From Nocardiopsis gilva YIM 90087 (GTDB lineage: Bacteria > Actinomycetota > Actinomycetes > Streptosporangiales > Streptosporangiaceae), in NCBI RefSeq assembly GCF_002263495.1, contig NZ_CP022753.1:2046001-2110000 (forward strand): a stretch of DNA of 64,000 nucleotides, written 5' to 3'. The number at the start of each line of letters is the position of its first letter. Within the stretch, counting starts at the first letter, position 1. Of this stretch, positions 17,218 to 25,939 are shown in pieces. The notes below the pieces were generated by a model. That model made no database searches and was not told where the DNA came from. It saw nothing but the letters and a program-made list of their open reading frames with translations. The position numbers and the translations under genes were made by a program.

Positions 17218-18153
17218 ATGCCAAAACCACCGCACAACTGGGGTCGCTGGGGCAGCGACGACCAGCAGGGCGCCCTCAACCACCTGACGCCCGCGGCCGT
17301 CCTGGCCGCCCTCGGCGCGGCGCGGGAGGGCCGGGTCCACAGCCTCGCTATGCCGATCCGCGGGGCGACGTCCGGCCCCGCCCCCACCACCGTCCCGCAC
17401 CTGGCCGGACGTCCGCTGCCGCAGCACTTCATGTCCATCGACGGCGGCGACTACGCGGCCGGTGTCCGCGCGGCGGGCGCCAGGATCGCCGATGATGCTC
17501 TGGTCCTCTCACCGCACGGCACCACCACCCACATGGACGCGCTGTGCCACATGTGGGCGGGGGAGGAGCTGTACAACGGGCATCCGGCCGCACGCGTGCG
17601 CAGCTACGGGGCGACAAGACTGGGGATCGAGCACGCGGCGGCGCGCGGTGTGCTCGCCCGGGGGGTCCTCCTCGACGCCGCGGCGCACCGGGGGGTGACC
17701 CACCTGCGGGCGACCGACCGGATCGGCGCGAACGAGCTGGCGGCGATCTGCGCGCGCGACGGCACCGATCCCGGGCCGGGCGACGTCGTCGTCATCCGGA
17801 CCGGATGGCCCCGGGTCTGGACCGAGGACCCCGCGATCTACGGCTCGGGGCAGCCCGGCCTTGCGGCCGACGCCGGGCGCTGGTTGGCGGAGCGCGACGT
17901 GGTGATGGTGGCGATGGACAACGCGGCCATCCAAGGGCTCGGCGCCGACGGCAGGTCCAGCGAGGACGCCGACGACGATCTCCACCTCACCCTCCTCTGG
18001 CGGAGCGGAATCCACCTGGCCGAAATGCTCTGGCTCGACGGGCTCGCGGAGGCCTTGGCCGAGGTCCGTCGGTCCGACTTCCTCTTCATCGCCGTCCCCC
18101 TGCCGATCGAGGGCGGGACCGGCAGTCCGATCAATCCGCTGGCGGTCCTCTAG
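17218..18153 (+). CDS. Cyclase-family metal-dependent hydrolase (kynurenine formamidase-like)
   Basis: This 311-aa protein of the cyclase/KynB-like fold contains the metal-binding motif HGTTTHMDALCH starting at His100. Members hydrolyse amide, lactone or cyclic substrates. ATG 17218 has GAAGGT 7 nt upstream; a GTG at 17209 is less likely. It is divergent from the serine hydrolase, with about 80 nt between the starts, so the two may share control. It is larger than plain kynurenine formamidases (about 210 aa) and resembles the roughly 310-aa actinobacterial and proteobacterial cyclase-family proteins found with aromatic or lactone catabolism. The substrate is not known. Confidence 0.8.
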   Translation: MPKPPHNWGRWGSDDQQGALNHLTPAAVLAALGAAREGRVHSLAMPIRGATSGPAPTTVPHLAGRPLPQHFMSIDGGDYAAGVRAAGARIADDALVLSPHGTTTHMDALCHMWAGEELYNGHPAARVRSYGATRLGIEHAAARGVLARGVLLDAAAHRGVTHLRATDRIGANELAAICARDGTDPGPGDVVVIRTGWPRVWTEDPAIYGSGQPGLAADAGRWLAERDVVMVAMDNAAIQGLGADGRSSEDADDDLHLTLLWRSGIHLAEMLWLDGLAEALAEVRRSDFLFIAVPLPIEGGTGSPINPLAVL

Positions 18154-18542
18154 CAGGTCCGATAGGGGTGTTCCCGGGGGTTCTGTAGGAACGGACATGC
18201 CGAAACCCCTGGCGCTGCCGTTTATGGTCTGCTTATCCTGGCAGGTCAGCCTTGCGCCGGAAGGTTGCCTCGCCCAGCGAATCGCAACATTCCGGTTATC
18301 TGAATAGGCCATCCGCGTGACCTAGAGCCCGCTAACGTCATGGACGTGCGGAACCCCCCTCCGGCCACGCGCCCGATTCGAGCACCATCACGGGAGCCGT
18401 AGGCCGGACCGCCCATCCCCCGCTCCGGTCCCAGGGGCTGTCCCCCGCTCCTGGGGCCGGTTCCTCCCCGGCCCATCGGTCGGTGAGCCGCCGGTACACG
18501 AGGGACGACGAGGAGCGCGACCCGCCCCGGACCGGGGCCGCG
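18154..18542. other. Intergenic region, convergent, no gene seen
   Basis: These 389 bases separate the cyclase-family gene from the stop of the AMP-ligase-like gene. No supported gene was found. GCCCCGGACCGGGGC at 18524-18538, just beyond the minus-strand stop, could form a small terminator hairpin for the ligase operon. Confidence 0.45.
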
Positions 18543-20177
18543 CTAGCCGGTGCCCGCCTCTCCCGGATAGCCACCGCCGCCGTAGGCGGCGTCCAGAGCG
18601 GCGTAGTCGTGGCCGTGCCCGGCCCGCGGCAGCTCCTCGTCCACGAACACCACCCGCCGCGGCTTCTTGTAGGAGGCGATGGCCGCGCGCACGTGCGCGA
18701 TCACCTGGTCCGCCGTGAGCGCGGACCCGGGCGCGCGCCGCACGACGGCCGTGACGCTCTGGCCCCACGCGGGGTCGGGAACGCCGATCACCGCCGCCTC
18801 GGCCACGTCCGGATGCGACGTCAGCGCGCGCTCCACCTCGGCCGGGTAGATGTTCTCGTTGCCCGACTTGATCATCCGCGCGCAGGGGCCGATGAACGTG
18901 ATCGTTCCATCGTCCTCGCGCCGCCCCAGGTCACCGGTGTGGTACCAGCCGTCGGCCATTTTGCGCGCGTTGAGGGCCGGCCGATTGAAGTAGCCGCTGA
19001 AGATGCCGGGGCCGCGCGCCACGATCTCGCCGGTCGCGCCGACCGGCAGCTCCTCGCCGCCGGGGCCGAGGATCCGGACCTGCGCCATGGGCGAGGGGCG
19101 TCCGGCCGAGCCCGCGCCGCCCATCCCCAGTGCCAGGTAGGTGAGCATGCCGCCCACCTCGGTCTGACCGTAGCCGCCCATGCCCGACGCGTTCCACGGG
19201 TCGGTGCCCACGGTGATCTGCGCGTCCCACGCGGGTGAGTGCCGCGTGAAGCGCAGGCTGGACAGGTCGTGCCGGGGATGGCCGTTCTCGTCGGTGTTGG
19301 CCGCGACGATGGCGTCGAGCATCGGGCCGAAGCCGAACATGTGGTCCACCCGCTCCGCCTCGATCAGCCGGGCCGCCTCGGCCGGGTCGAAGTCGGGCAT
19401 GTAGACGTTGGTGCCCCCGGCGTAGAAGGTGGCCAGGTGGAACATGAGCGTGCCGACGTGGAACAGCGGACCGCTGTTGAGGAAGGTGAACCCGGTGCCG
19501 ACGGCACGCATCCGGAGCAGCGCCGCGGAGTTCGCGAGAAGCGCGTCGTGGCTGAGCAGAGCGCAGTTCGGACGGCCGTCGAAGGCCGCGGTGTACAGGC
19601 CGATCACGGGGTCCGCACCGGTCACCGGCGGTTCGGGGGCGGCGCCGCGGCCGGAGTGGAGGAACGCTGTGTAGGCGTCAGCGTCAGGGTGGGCGTTGCT
19701 GGCTCCGTCGCAGCGGATCCACCGCTCCGGGGCGTTGGCGGCGGCGCGTGCCGATGCCAGCTCATCGGCCGCTGGCTCCGGCTGCCAGAGCACCACGGCC
19801 GGGGAGAGGTCGTGGAGGACGAACGCGAGCTCGTCGGTGCTCTGCCGCCAGTTCGCCGGAACGGCGATGGCGCCGATCCGGGCCGCGGCGAGCAGGATCT
19901 CCTGGAAGCGCACCGAGGTGCGGCCGATGTAGAGCACCCGGGAGCCGGCGGCCGCTCCGGCCGAAGGCAGGGCGGCGGCCAACCGGTCCACGCGGTCGTC
20001 GAGTTGGGGGTAGGTGAGCCGGACGCGGCCGTCGACCGCGGCCGTGGTCCGCGGGCGGCTGCGGCGGTGTTCGCGCAGGATGTCGCCGAGGGTGAGCCGG
20101 TGGACGGTCGTGGGCTGGGCGGCGGGCGGCGCGTCCGGGGCGGTGGCCGGGTCCGGCATGGGGTCTCCGATCGTCAC
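18543..20177 (-). CDS. AMP-ligase family protein with eroded catalytic motifs
   Basis: This 544-aa protein has clear acyl-CoA synthetase architecture: GGYGQTEVGG, GWYHTGDLGRREDDGTITFIG and KSGNENIYPAEVE are the ANL core motifs. Two catalytic elements are abnormal. The phosphate-binding loop usually read as TSGSTGxPKG is replaced by YTAAFDGRPNCALLSH. The C-terminal catalytic lysine (usual xGK) is replaced by His in LPRAGHGHDYAAL. Either the enzyme catalyses only part of the usual reaction, or it has another role such as CoA or acyl-AMP handling. It is 17 nt downstream of an LLM oxidoreductase gene in one operon under operator B. The substrate is unknown. Confidence 0.82.
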   Translation of the reverse strand: MTIGDPMPDPATAPDAPPAAQPTTVHRLTLGDILREHRRSRPRTTAAVDGRVRLTYPQLDDRVDRLAAALPSAGAAAGSRVLYIGRTSVRFQEILLAAARIGAIAVPANWRQSTDELAFVLHDLSPAVVLWQPEPAADELASARAAANAPERWIRCDGASNAHPDADAYTAFLHSGRGAAPEPPVTGADPVIGLYTAAFDGRPNCALLSHDALLANSAALLRMRAVGTGFTFLNSGPLFHVGTLMFHLATFYAGGTNVYMPDFDPAEAARLIEAERVDHMFGFGPMLDAIVAANTDENGHPRHDLSSLRFTRHSPAWDAQITVGTDPWNASGMGGYGQTEVGGMLTYLALGMGGAGSAGRPSPMAQVRILGPGGEELPVGATGEIVARGPGIFSGYFNRPALNARKMADGWYHTGDLGRREDDGTITFIGPCARMIKSGNENIYPAEVERALTSHPDVAEAAVIGVPDPAWGQSVTAVVRRAPGSALTADQVIAHVRAAIASYKKPRRVVFVDEELPRAGHGHDYAALDAAYGGGGYPGEAGTG

Positions 20178-20193
20178 GTCGTCACGCGGGGGA

Positions 20194-21264
20194 TCAGCGG
20201 AACGCGGGCATGACCTCGGTGGCGAAGAAGGTCAGGACGCGGCGCATCTCCGCGGTGGGCATCGGCCGGGTGCTGCCGAAGTCGCACAGCAGGTGGTCGA
20301 ATCCCATGTCGTGGAGCATGCCGACCTGGGCGATCACGCGCTCGGGGTCCCCGATGACCTCCAGCTGCTCCCAGCGGAAGTCCGGGCCCACCGAGCCGCC
20401 CTTCAGGTAGCGGTTCTGCCAGTACTCGAACCCCTGGGCCACCTCGCCGGTCCGGGCGTCGATGGGGGCGCTGCGCCGGTTGAACAGGCGGTCGCGGTCG
20501 AAGGAGGCCTCGAACCGCTCCAGGTCCTCGCGTGCCTGCCGGGCGGTGGGCGCCACATACACCGACCTGCTGACGACCAGCTCCCCGGCCTCGGGGTCGT
20601 GGCCGTTGGCGGCGGCGGTCTCCCGCCACGTCGCGGCGGCCCTGGCGACCTTGCGGAAGGGGGCGGCGGGGTCGGCCAGGATGGGCAGCCCGCGCGCGGC
20701 GTACCGCTCGACCGTCTCCGGGCTGACGGCGGCCACGTGGATGGGCGGGTGCGGCGCCTGCAGCGGGACCGGGTGGAGCCGCACGCCGTCGTCGAGGCCG
20801 GGCGCGACCCGGGCGAACTCCCCGTCGTGCCGGAACTCCTTGCCGCTCCACAGGCCCCGGATGACGTCGAGCGACGCGTCGAAGCGCGCCCGCGCCTGGT
20901 TGAGGTCGACCCCGAACCCGTCGAACTCGAAGCTCTGGTAGCCGCGGCCCACCCCGAAGTCGAGCCGTCCGCCGGAGAGCACGTCCACCAGTGCGGCCTG
21001 CTCGGCGACATGGATCGGGTTGTGCAGCGGCAGCACCACGATGCCGGTGCCCAGCCGCAGCCGTTCGGTCCGCCCCGCCAGGTGGCTGAGGAAGTTCAGG
21101 ATGGAGGGCACCACGCCGTAGTCGCGGAAGTGGTGCTCGGCCAGGCGGACCCCGTCGAAGCCGAGGTCCTCGGCGAGCTCGATGAGCTCGAGGTGGTAGT
21201 CGTAGACCTCCCGGTGCGACTGGCCGTCGAACCGGTGGAAGAGGTGGAAGGTGGAGAACTTCAT
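20194..21264 (-). CDS. LLM-class flavin-dependent oxidoreductase
   Basis: This 356-aa protein of the bacterial luciferase-like superfamily binds FMN or F420 in a TIM barrel. Family segments seen include GFDGVRLAEHHF, LRLGTGIVVLPLHNP, GGRLDFGVGRGY and the later PPIHVAAVSPETV. A full-length single domain is present. ATG 21264 follows GGAGGAG by 8 nt. The operator palindrome at 21316-21333 lies 52 nt upstream. The gene leads an operon with the degenerate AMP-ligase protein. A paralogous LLM-ligase arrangement recurs at 32793-36781. Monooxygenation or F420-dependent reduction of an acyl-CoA or aromatic intermediate is inferred. Confidence 0.85.
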   Translation of the reverse strand: MKFSTFHLFHRFDGQSHREVYDYHLELIELAEDLGFDGVRLAEHHFRDYGVVPSILNFLSHLAGRTERLRLGTGIVVLPLHNPIHVAEQAALVDVLSGGRLDFGVGRGYQSFEFDGFGVDLNQARARFDASLDVIRGLWSGKEFRHDGEFARVAPGLDDGVRLHPVPLQAPHPPIHVAAVSPETVERYAARGLPILADPAAPFRKVARAAATWRETAAANGHDPEAGELVVSRSVYVAPTARQAREDLERFEASFDRDRLFNRRSAPIDARTGEVAQGFEYWQNRYLKGGSVGPDFRWEQLEVIGDPERVIAQVGMLHDMGFDHLLCDFGSTRPMPTAEMRRVLTFFATEVMPAFR

Positions 21265-21315
21265 CGGGGCCACTCCTCCCGCGGATGTCGGCGTCGCCGC
21301 TCGCACCGAGTTCGT

Positions 21316-21333
21316 ACCAAGCGCTCGCTTGGT
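21316..21333. promoter_or_regulatory. TetR-type operator palindrome (site B)
   Basis: ACCAAGCG-CT-CGCTTGGT is a perfect 8-bp inverted repeat with a 2-bp centre. It lies 52 nt upstream of the LLM gene start and about 95 bp before the divergent Dabb gene. It is nearly identical to the palindromes at 29415 and 36805. Confidence 0.8.
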
Positions 21334-21415
21334 TAGCCTAGCAGGGGGCTCGGGGGGCGGCCAGGGTTCCGCGGCTCCGGGGGTGTCCGCCTGCCACGAC
21401 GAGCGCGGCAGGCGG

Positions 21416-21421
21416 TAGGTT
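21416..21421 (+). promoter_or_regulatory. -10 box of probable leaderless Dabb promoter
   Basis: TAGGTT is followed by exactly 7 nt and then the ATG at 21429. No Shine-Dalgarno sequence is present, so the mRNA is probably leaderless. Confidence 0.5.
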
Positions 21422-21428
21422 CGCGACC

Positions 21429-21734
21429 ATGGCACTACGGCATATCGCACTCTTCCGCTGGACCGACGGCGTCACCTCCGAGCAGGTGGGGGAGGTCGTC
21501 GATGGGCTGTCCCGGCTGCCCTCCCGCATCCCCGAGCTGCGCGCCTACACCTTCGGGCCGGACCTCGGCGTCAGCGACGGGACCTACGACTTCGGGGTCG
21601 TCGCCGACCTCGCCGACGAGAAGGCGCTCACGGTGTACCGCGAACACCCCGACCACCAGGCGGTTCTGGCCGTGATGCGCCCGCTGATCGCCGACCGCGC
21701 GTCGGTGCAGATCCATATCGCCGACCCTGAGTGA
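21429..21734 (+). CDS. Dabb-family (stress-responsive A/B barrel) protein
   Basis: This 101-aa single-domain dimeric alpha-beta barrel protein begins MALRHIALFRWTDGVTSEQV and carries the family segments AYTFGPDLG, YDFGVVADL and YREHPDH. Relatives include olivetolic-acid cyclase and small proteins of unknown role in actinobacterial catabolic clusters. The only plausible start is ATG at 21429, placed 7 nt after TAGGTT. Its position between the LLM operon and a thiolase gene, close to operator B, suggests a part in the same pathway, perhaps a cyclisation, isomerisation or chaperoning step. Function is not established. Confidence 0.82.
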   Translation: MALRHIALFRWTDGVTSEQVGEVVDGLSRLPSRIPELRAYTFGPDLGVSDGTYDFGVVADLADEKALTVYREHPDHQAVLAVMRPLIADRASVQIHIADPE

Positions 21735-22136
21735 TCTCGTGCGGCGCGCAGCCAGAGACGGCGCGATGGTCAATCTAGATCATGTTCTTATTTGGTTCAG
21801 ATTCCGCGCTTCTCACTGAGTGGAAGATCTTCGTATTCCCATCTTGCATGGGTATGAAGGTGATCGGCACTCCGTTGCAATGATCTATAACAAGTTCCTT
21901 TTTGAGTCTTGCATTGGAACATGATTCGGTATTAGCTTCGGGGCATAGCCGAAGCCCGGTGAGAGCGTTCGGCGGACTCCGGTCCGTCGGGTGTACCGGA
22001 CGGCAGGCATGGAAGAACGCGTCACCTGTCGGAGATGGATCGCGCCCCTTCTCCGGCAGGTGGCGTCGGCTCGTACCGGCCTGGCCCCGCGGGAGCGCCG
22101 CCCGCACCGTGTGCGGCAGCGCGGACGGAGGCACCG
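21735..22136. other. Intergenic region with an AT-rich island
   Basis: About 180 bases (roughly 21770-21950) are markedly richer in A and T than everything around them. Short frames exist on both strands (a 33-codon plus-strand frame at 21784; a minus-strand frame ending at 21775) but none is recognisable and none has a good ribosome-binding site. It may be the promoter and leader of the thiolase gene, or a remnant of foreign DNA. Confidence 0.4.
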
Positions 22137-23291
22137 ATGCGCCGCCACGACGGCATCGCCGACCGCGCCGCCGTCGTCGGGGTCGGAATGACCGACCTGA
22201 CCCGCTCGTCCGGCCGCACCCCACTCGCCCTGGCCGCTGAGGCGGCCCGCGCCGCGCTCGCCGACGCGGGTCTGGAGCCCGCCGACGTCGACGCCGTCCT
22301 CGCCTATCACCTCGGAGACTCCGCGTCGGTCACCGACCTCGCCCGCGAGCTCGCCCTGCCCCGGCTGGGATGGCACAACGACATCCACGGCGGCGGAACG
22401 CAGTGCGCCTCCATCCTCGGCGACGCCGCCATGCTCATCGCCACCGGCCAGGCCGCCACGGTGCTCGTCCACCGCTCCCTCAACGGGCGCTCCGGGCGCC
22501 GGATGAACCGGCAGGGCCTCCGACTCGGCGCGGGGGTCGAGCGCCAGTTCACCGTCCCCTACGGCGTCATCGGGCCGATCGAGCACTTCGCCCTGGTGGC
22601 CCGCTGCTACCTGCACGAGTCCCGACTGGACACCGACGACCTGGAGGCCGTCGTCACCACCTCGCGGCGGCACGCCGCCGCCAACCCCCGCGCCCTTCGC
22701 CGCGCGCCCCTGGAACCGGGGGAGTATCGCGCCAGCCCCCTGGTGGCCGACCCCCTGCGCCGGGCGGACTGCTGCCAGGAGACCGACGGGGCGTGCGCTC
22801 TCGTGCTCACCTCCGCCGACCGCGCCGCCGCCATCGGCGCCCCGCGCGTGCGGGCGGTGGTGCGCGGTGGGCGTCCGGACCTGTCCCGACTCGACCGCAG
22901 CCCCGAGCCCTCCGCCGTCTTCTCCGGCCACCTCGCCCCGCGCCTCTACGAGTGCGCGGGTATGCGTCCGAGCGACGTGGACGTGGCGCTGCTCTACGAC
23001 GCCTACTCGTTCCTCGTCCCCCGGCAGCTGACCGACTTCGGGCTGGTCGCACCGGGCGAGCTGAGCACCGTGCTGCGCACCGGCGGGATCTCCGCCACCG
23101 GCCGCGTCCCGGTCAACCCGCACGGCGGGCTGCTCTCCGAGGGGTACGTCCACGGGCTCAACAACGTGGCCGAGGCCGTGCGCCAGCTGCGCGGCGACGG
23201 GGTGAACCAGGTGCCCGGCGCCTCCGCCGCCCTGTGCACCGGGTTCGGTGGCGCCTACGGCAGCGCGGCGCTGCTCGTGGCGGACGGGTGA
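22137..23291 (+). CDS. Thiolase-like acyl-CoA acyltransferase (SCP-x/lipid-transfer type)
   Basis: This 384-aa thiolase-fold protein resembles the SCP-x/Ltp group. The candidate nucleophile is Cys90 in GGGTQCAS. The C-terminal half has VNPHGGLLSEGYVHGLNN, resembling the family's His-containing loop. ATG 22137 follows GGAGG by 6 nt. It is a paralogue of the thiolase at 29528, with which it shares the PYGxxxPxxH core (PYGVIGPIEHFALVAR). Unlike that paralogue it keeps Cys and has no adjacent DUF35 gene. Carbon-carbon cleavage of a beta-ketoacyl-CoA is the likely reaction. No clear copy of the palindromic operator was found upstream. Confidence 0.83.
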   Translation: MRRHDGIADRAAVVGVGMTDLTRSSGRTPLALAAEAARAALADAGLEPADVDAVLAYHLGDSASVTDLARELALPRLGWHNDIHGGGTQCASILGDAAMLIATGQAATVLVHRSLNGRSGRRMNRQGLRLGAGVERQFTVPYGVIGPIEHFALVARCYLHESRLDTDDLEAVVTTSRRHAAANPRALRRAPLEPGEYRASPLVADPLRRADCCQETDGACALVLTSADRAAAIGAPRVRAVVRGGRPDLSRLDRSPEPSAVFSGHLAPRLYECAGMRPSDVDVALLYDAYSFLVPRQLTDFGLVAPGELSTVLRTGGISATGRVPVNPHGGLLSEGYVHGLNNVAEAVRQLRGDGVNQVPGASAALCTGFGGAYGSAALLVADG

Positions 23292-23292
23292 C

Positions 23293-24264
23293 CTACGCCT
23301 CGGGGGCTCGCGCCACGGGGATCCCCAGCCCCTGCAGGTCGGCGCGGGTGCGGGTGGTGAAGAACCAGTCACGGAACCGGTCGTGCCCGGTGATCGGGGC
23401 GGCCGGGGCCAGCGCCTGCTCGCCGACGAGGTGGAACCGGTAGCCGAGGGGCTCCAGGAGCGAACGCAGCCGCTCGCCGTCCGCGCCGGGCAGGACCTCG
23501 CAGAGGATGTCGGGGCGGTGCGCTTTCAGGAAACGGGCGCCGTGCTCGAACACCGCGGCCTCGGTCCCCTCGACGTCGACCTTGAGCACGGTCGACGTGC
23601 CCTCGGGCACCGCGTCGGTGAACGCGTCCAGCGCGACGATCTCGACCGGGACCCCGTCGTCGAACGTCATCGTCTCGGAGTAGAAGCAGGGCAGCGCGGA
23701 GTCCGCGGAGCGCGCGGGCATCTCGGCCCTGCGCATCGGATCGCCCACGCCCGTGTGGTGCAGGGTGACCCGGTGCAGCACCCGGTTGCGCACGCAGTTG
23801 TCGACCAGCGCGTGGTAGACCTCGGGCACGATCTCGAACGCGTGCGCCCGGACCGTGGGGTTGACCGCCGTCCCGACCAGGGTGAAGAGCCCGGTGTAGG
23901 CGCCGATGTCGAACATGGTGCCGCAGCGCCGTGCCACCGCCGCGAACAGCCGCACCGCGAAGTCGTCGGCCGGCTGCGGACGGTGCCCTTCACCCCAGTA
24001 GAGCTCCTTGGCCACCACGCACTGCGCCGGTCGGAGCATGGTGAACTCGGAGCTGTAGACCCGGCCCGTGACCTCGGGGATCCGGGCGGGGGCGGGCAGT
24101 CGGCCGGTGGCGCGCAGCGACGGCGCGGCCACCCGCACCGCCCCCCGCATGGCGAGGTTGGGCAGCCTCCAGCCCAAGAACCGCTTGACGTGCCTCTTGG
24201 CCCCGTACCACGTGCGCCTGCGGGTGCGGAGCTCCTGATCTGCCCGCGCGGTCCGCTCAGCCAT
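23293..24264 (-). CDS. FkbM-family methyltransferase
   Basis: This 323-aa SAM-dependent methyltransferase of the FkbM family carries the SAM-binding segment MFDIGAYTGLFTLVG, the acidic loop AFEIVPEVYHAL and the family hallmark KVDVEGTEAAVFEHG. Members O-methylate sugars, polyketides or other small molecules. ATG 24264 is preferred over the GTG two codons upstream. The N-terminal 70 residues are basic and lack family similarity. It is convergent with the thiolase gene (only 1 nt between stops). No glycosyltransferase or polyketide gene is nearby, so the substrate cannot be guessed. Confidence 0.85.
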   Translation of the reverse strand: MAERTARADQELRTRRRTWYGAKRHVKRFLGWRLPNLAMRGAVRVAAPSLRATGRLPAPARIPEVTGRVYSSEFTMLRPAQCVVAKELYWGEGHRPQPADDFAVRLFAAVARRCGTMFDIGAYTGLFTLVGTAVNPTVRAHAFEIVPEVYHALVDNCVRNRVLHRVTLHHTGVGDPMRRAEMPARSADSALPCFYSETMTFDDGVPVEIVALDAFTDAVPEGTSTVLKVDVEGTEAAVFEHGARFLKAHRPDILCEVLPGADGERLRSLLEPLGYRFHLVGEQALAPAAPITGHDRFRDWFFTTRTRADLQGLGIPVARAPEA

Positions 24265-24439
24265 GACCACCGTCCCGTTGTGCCTGTTTCCGCGCTCGGG
24301 TTCCTCGCTCGTTCACCCTCCCGTGGGGAGCGGCGAACCCGCTCAGAGTAACCCCGCGCGGCTGTCAGGTCACGACCCGATGACGGAATGCTGGGAATTT
24401 CCTGGGAGCGGAGGTGGAGGGAGGCGGTCGGTCCCGCGG

Positions 24440-25162
24440 TCAGGACAGGGCGTGGGCCGCCGGGTCGGCGTCCTTCAGGTTCTTCAGCGCTTCCCGACGG
24501 GACAGCGGGGACATCCGCTGCTCCGTCTCTTTGATGAAGCGGACCACCGCGTCGGGGTCGACCCGCCCGTAGGAGCGCAGCGCCCAGCCGATGGCCTTGC
24601 GGATGAAGAATCCTTGGTGGCCCAGGTTCGGCTCGATCACGTCGAACAGCAGCCGCGCGTCGGTCGCCGCACCGGCGGTGTTCTGGCAGATGATCGCCGT
24701 TCGGCGCAGCCACAGGTCGCCGGACGACGCCCACGTGCGGATGATGGGCCGCATGTGGGCCGGGTCGTCGCGCAGCATCGGCCCGATGCGCCGCACGGCG
24801 ATCTCGTCCACGTAGTCCCACCACGCACCGGCCACGATCAGGTCCTCGTACAGCCCCACGGCCCCGGGCCCCTGGAAGTCCCGGTAGAGGTGGTGTCCGG
24901 TCAGCTGTACGGCGGCGTAGCGCTCCTCGCGGTGCGTGGCCGCGCGCCACAGGGTGCGGGTGGTGTCGTCCCACGTCACGGGGTCACTGATGGGATAGGC
25001 GGCGAAGATCTCGTCCATCGCGCGCCGCCGCCGTCCGGCCTGCACCCCGTGGAAAGGCAGGTCGGACTTCATGTAGTCGCGCATGGGTCCGGCCTTCTCC
25101 GGGTCGCCCATCTCGCGCAGACGGTCGCGGACGGCGGCGATCAGGCCGAGGTGGGCGGTCAT
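24440..25162 (-). CDS. AlkD-like DNA alkylation repair protein
   Basis: This 240-aa all-alpha HEAT-repeat protein of the AlkC/AlkD glycosylase family removes alkylated bases without base flipping. Family segments include WWDYVDEIAVRRIG, WASSGDLWLRRTAIICQ, GFFIRKAIGWALRSYGRVDPD and MSPLSRREALKNL. Length is normal. The ATG overlaps the stop of the TetR gene by 4 nt (ATGA), so translation is coupled to the regulator. That coupling to a catabolic regulator is unusual. It may be only a transcriptional passenger, or may protect against a reactive intermediate; neither is shown. Confidence 0.9.
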   Translation of the reverse strand: MTAHLGLIAAVRDRLREMGDPEKAGPMRDYMKSDLPFHGVQAGRRRRAMDEIFAAYPISDPVTWDDTTRTLWRAATHREERYAAVQLTGHHLYRDFQGPGAVGLYEDLIVAGAWWDYVDEIAVRRIGPMLRDDPAHMRPIIRTWASSGDLWLRRTAIICQNTAGAATDARLLFDVIEPNLGHQGFFIRKAIGWALRSYGRVDPDAVVRFIKETEQRMSPLSRREALKNLKDADPAAHALS

Positions 25163-25926
25163 GTGCCGGCGAGGGGGGTCGGTGTGGGGGTGCTGGGCAG
25201 GGGCGCGGGGCGGCTGACCGTGCCGCGCTCACCCAGCACGATGCCGTCGAAGAACACCGCGATGAAGTGGTCGGCGAGGTCGGCCGTGCTGAGCGCACCC
25301 TCGGGCCGGTACCAGCGCACCGTCACCCAGATGGTGTCGCGGATCATCCGGTAGGTGAGCTTGGGGTCGATATCGGTGCGGAAGACGCCCTGGGCCTGAC
25401 CGTTCCGGATCACGTCGATCCAGATGTTCTGGATCTCCTGCTCGCAGGTGGTGAGGTAGCCGAAGCGGGGGAATTGCCGCAGATAGTTCCAGTCGTTCTG
25501 CACGACGGTGATCGCGGCGCGGTGCGGCTGCAGCGACCGGTAGGCGGCGTGGACCAGTGTCGCCAGCAGCTCGCGCGGGTCGCCGCCCTCGGCGACCGCG
25601 GCGCGGTAGTCGCGGAGGAGGTCGTCGAGGAAGGACGAGAGGACCTCGTCGACGATCGACTCCTTGGAGTCGAAGTGGTGGTAGAGGCTGCCGGAGAGGA
25701 TGCCCGCCTCGTCGGCGATCTCGCGGACCGTGGTGGCCTGGAAGCCCTTCTCGGCGAAGAGCTCGGCCGCGAGGCGCACGAGGTTGCCCCGCCGTTCCGA
25801 GGCGAGGGCGGACGCGCCCTGTCGGCCCCGGCCGCGCCTGCGCGGGGCGCGCCCGGCGGTGTCGTTGCCGGAGTCGTCCCCGGAGGTCACCGAGGCGTTG
25901 TGGTCTGGGGTGTTCACGCCCCTCAT
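25159..25926 (-). CDS. TetR-family regulator, KstR2-like
   Basis: This 255-aa TetR repressor has an N-terminal helix-turn-helix (TTVREIADEAGILSGSLYHHF) after a roughly 35-residue basic tail. The ligand-binding domain has the segment IRDTIWVTVRWYRPEGALS, strongly reminiscent of mycobacterial KstR2 (IRDTTWVSVRWYRPGGPL). KstR2 responds to a CoA thioester from steroid ring C/D breakdown. The ATG at 25926 lacks a Shine-Dalgarno sequence. A GTG at 25917 lies 7 nt after a CATAAT box and may be a leaderless start. A KstR2-like box overlaps the promoter. It is the best candidate to bind the palindromes at 15002, 21316, 29415 and 36805. Confidence 0.88.
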   Translation of the reverse strand: MRGVNTPDHNASVTSGDDSGNDTAGRAPRRRGRGRQGASALASERRGNLVRLAAELFAEKGFQATTVREIADEAGILSGSLYHHFDSKESIVDEVLSSFLDDLLRDYRAAVAEGGDPRELLATLVHAAYRSLQPHRAAITVVQNDWNYLRQFPRFGYLTTCEQEIQNIWIDVIRNGQAQGVFRTDIDPKLTYRMIRDTIWVTVRWYRPEGALSTADLADHFIAVFFDGIVLGERGTVSRPAPLPSTPTPTPLAGT

Positions 25927-25939
25927 TATGCCGCTGCCG

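Noticed and set aside
21775-22224. Minus-strand 149-codon frame through the AT-rich island
   Set aside because: It runs antisense into the thiolase start, begins in low-complexity Arg-rich sequence and has no ribosome-binding site; at most a remnant.
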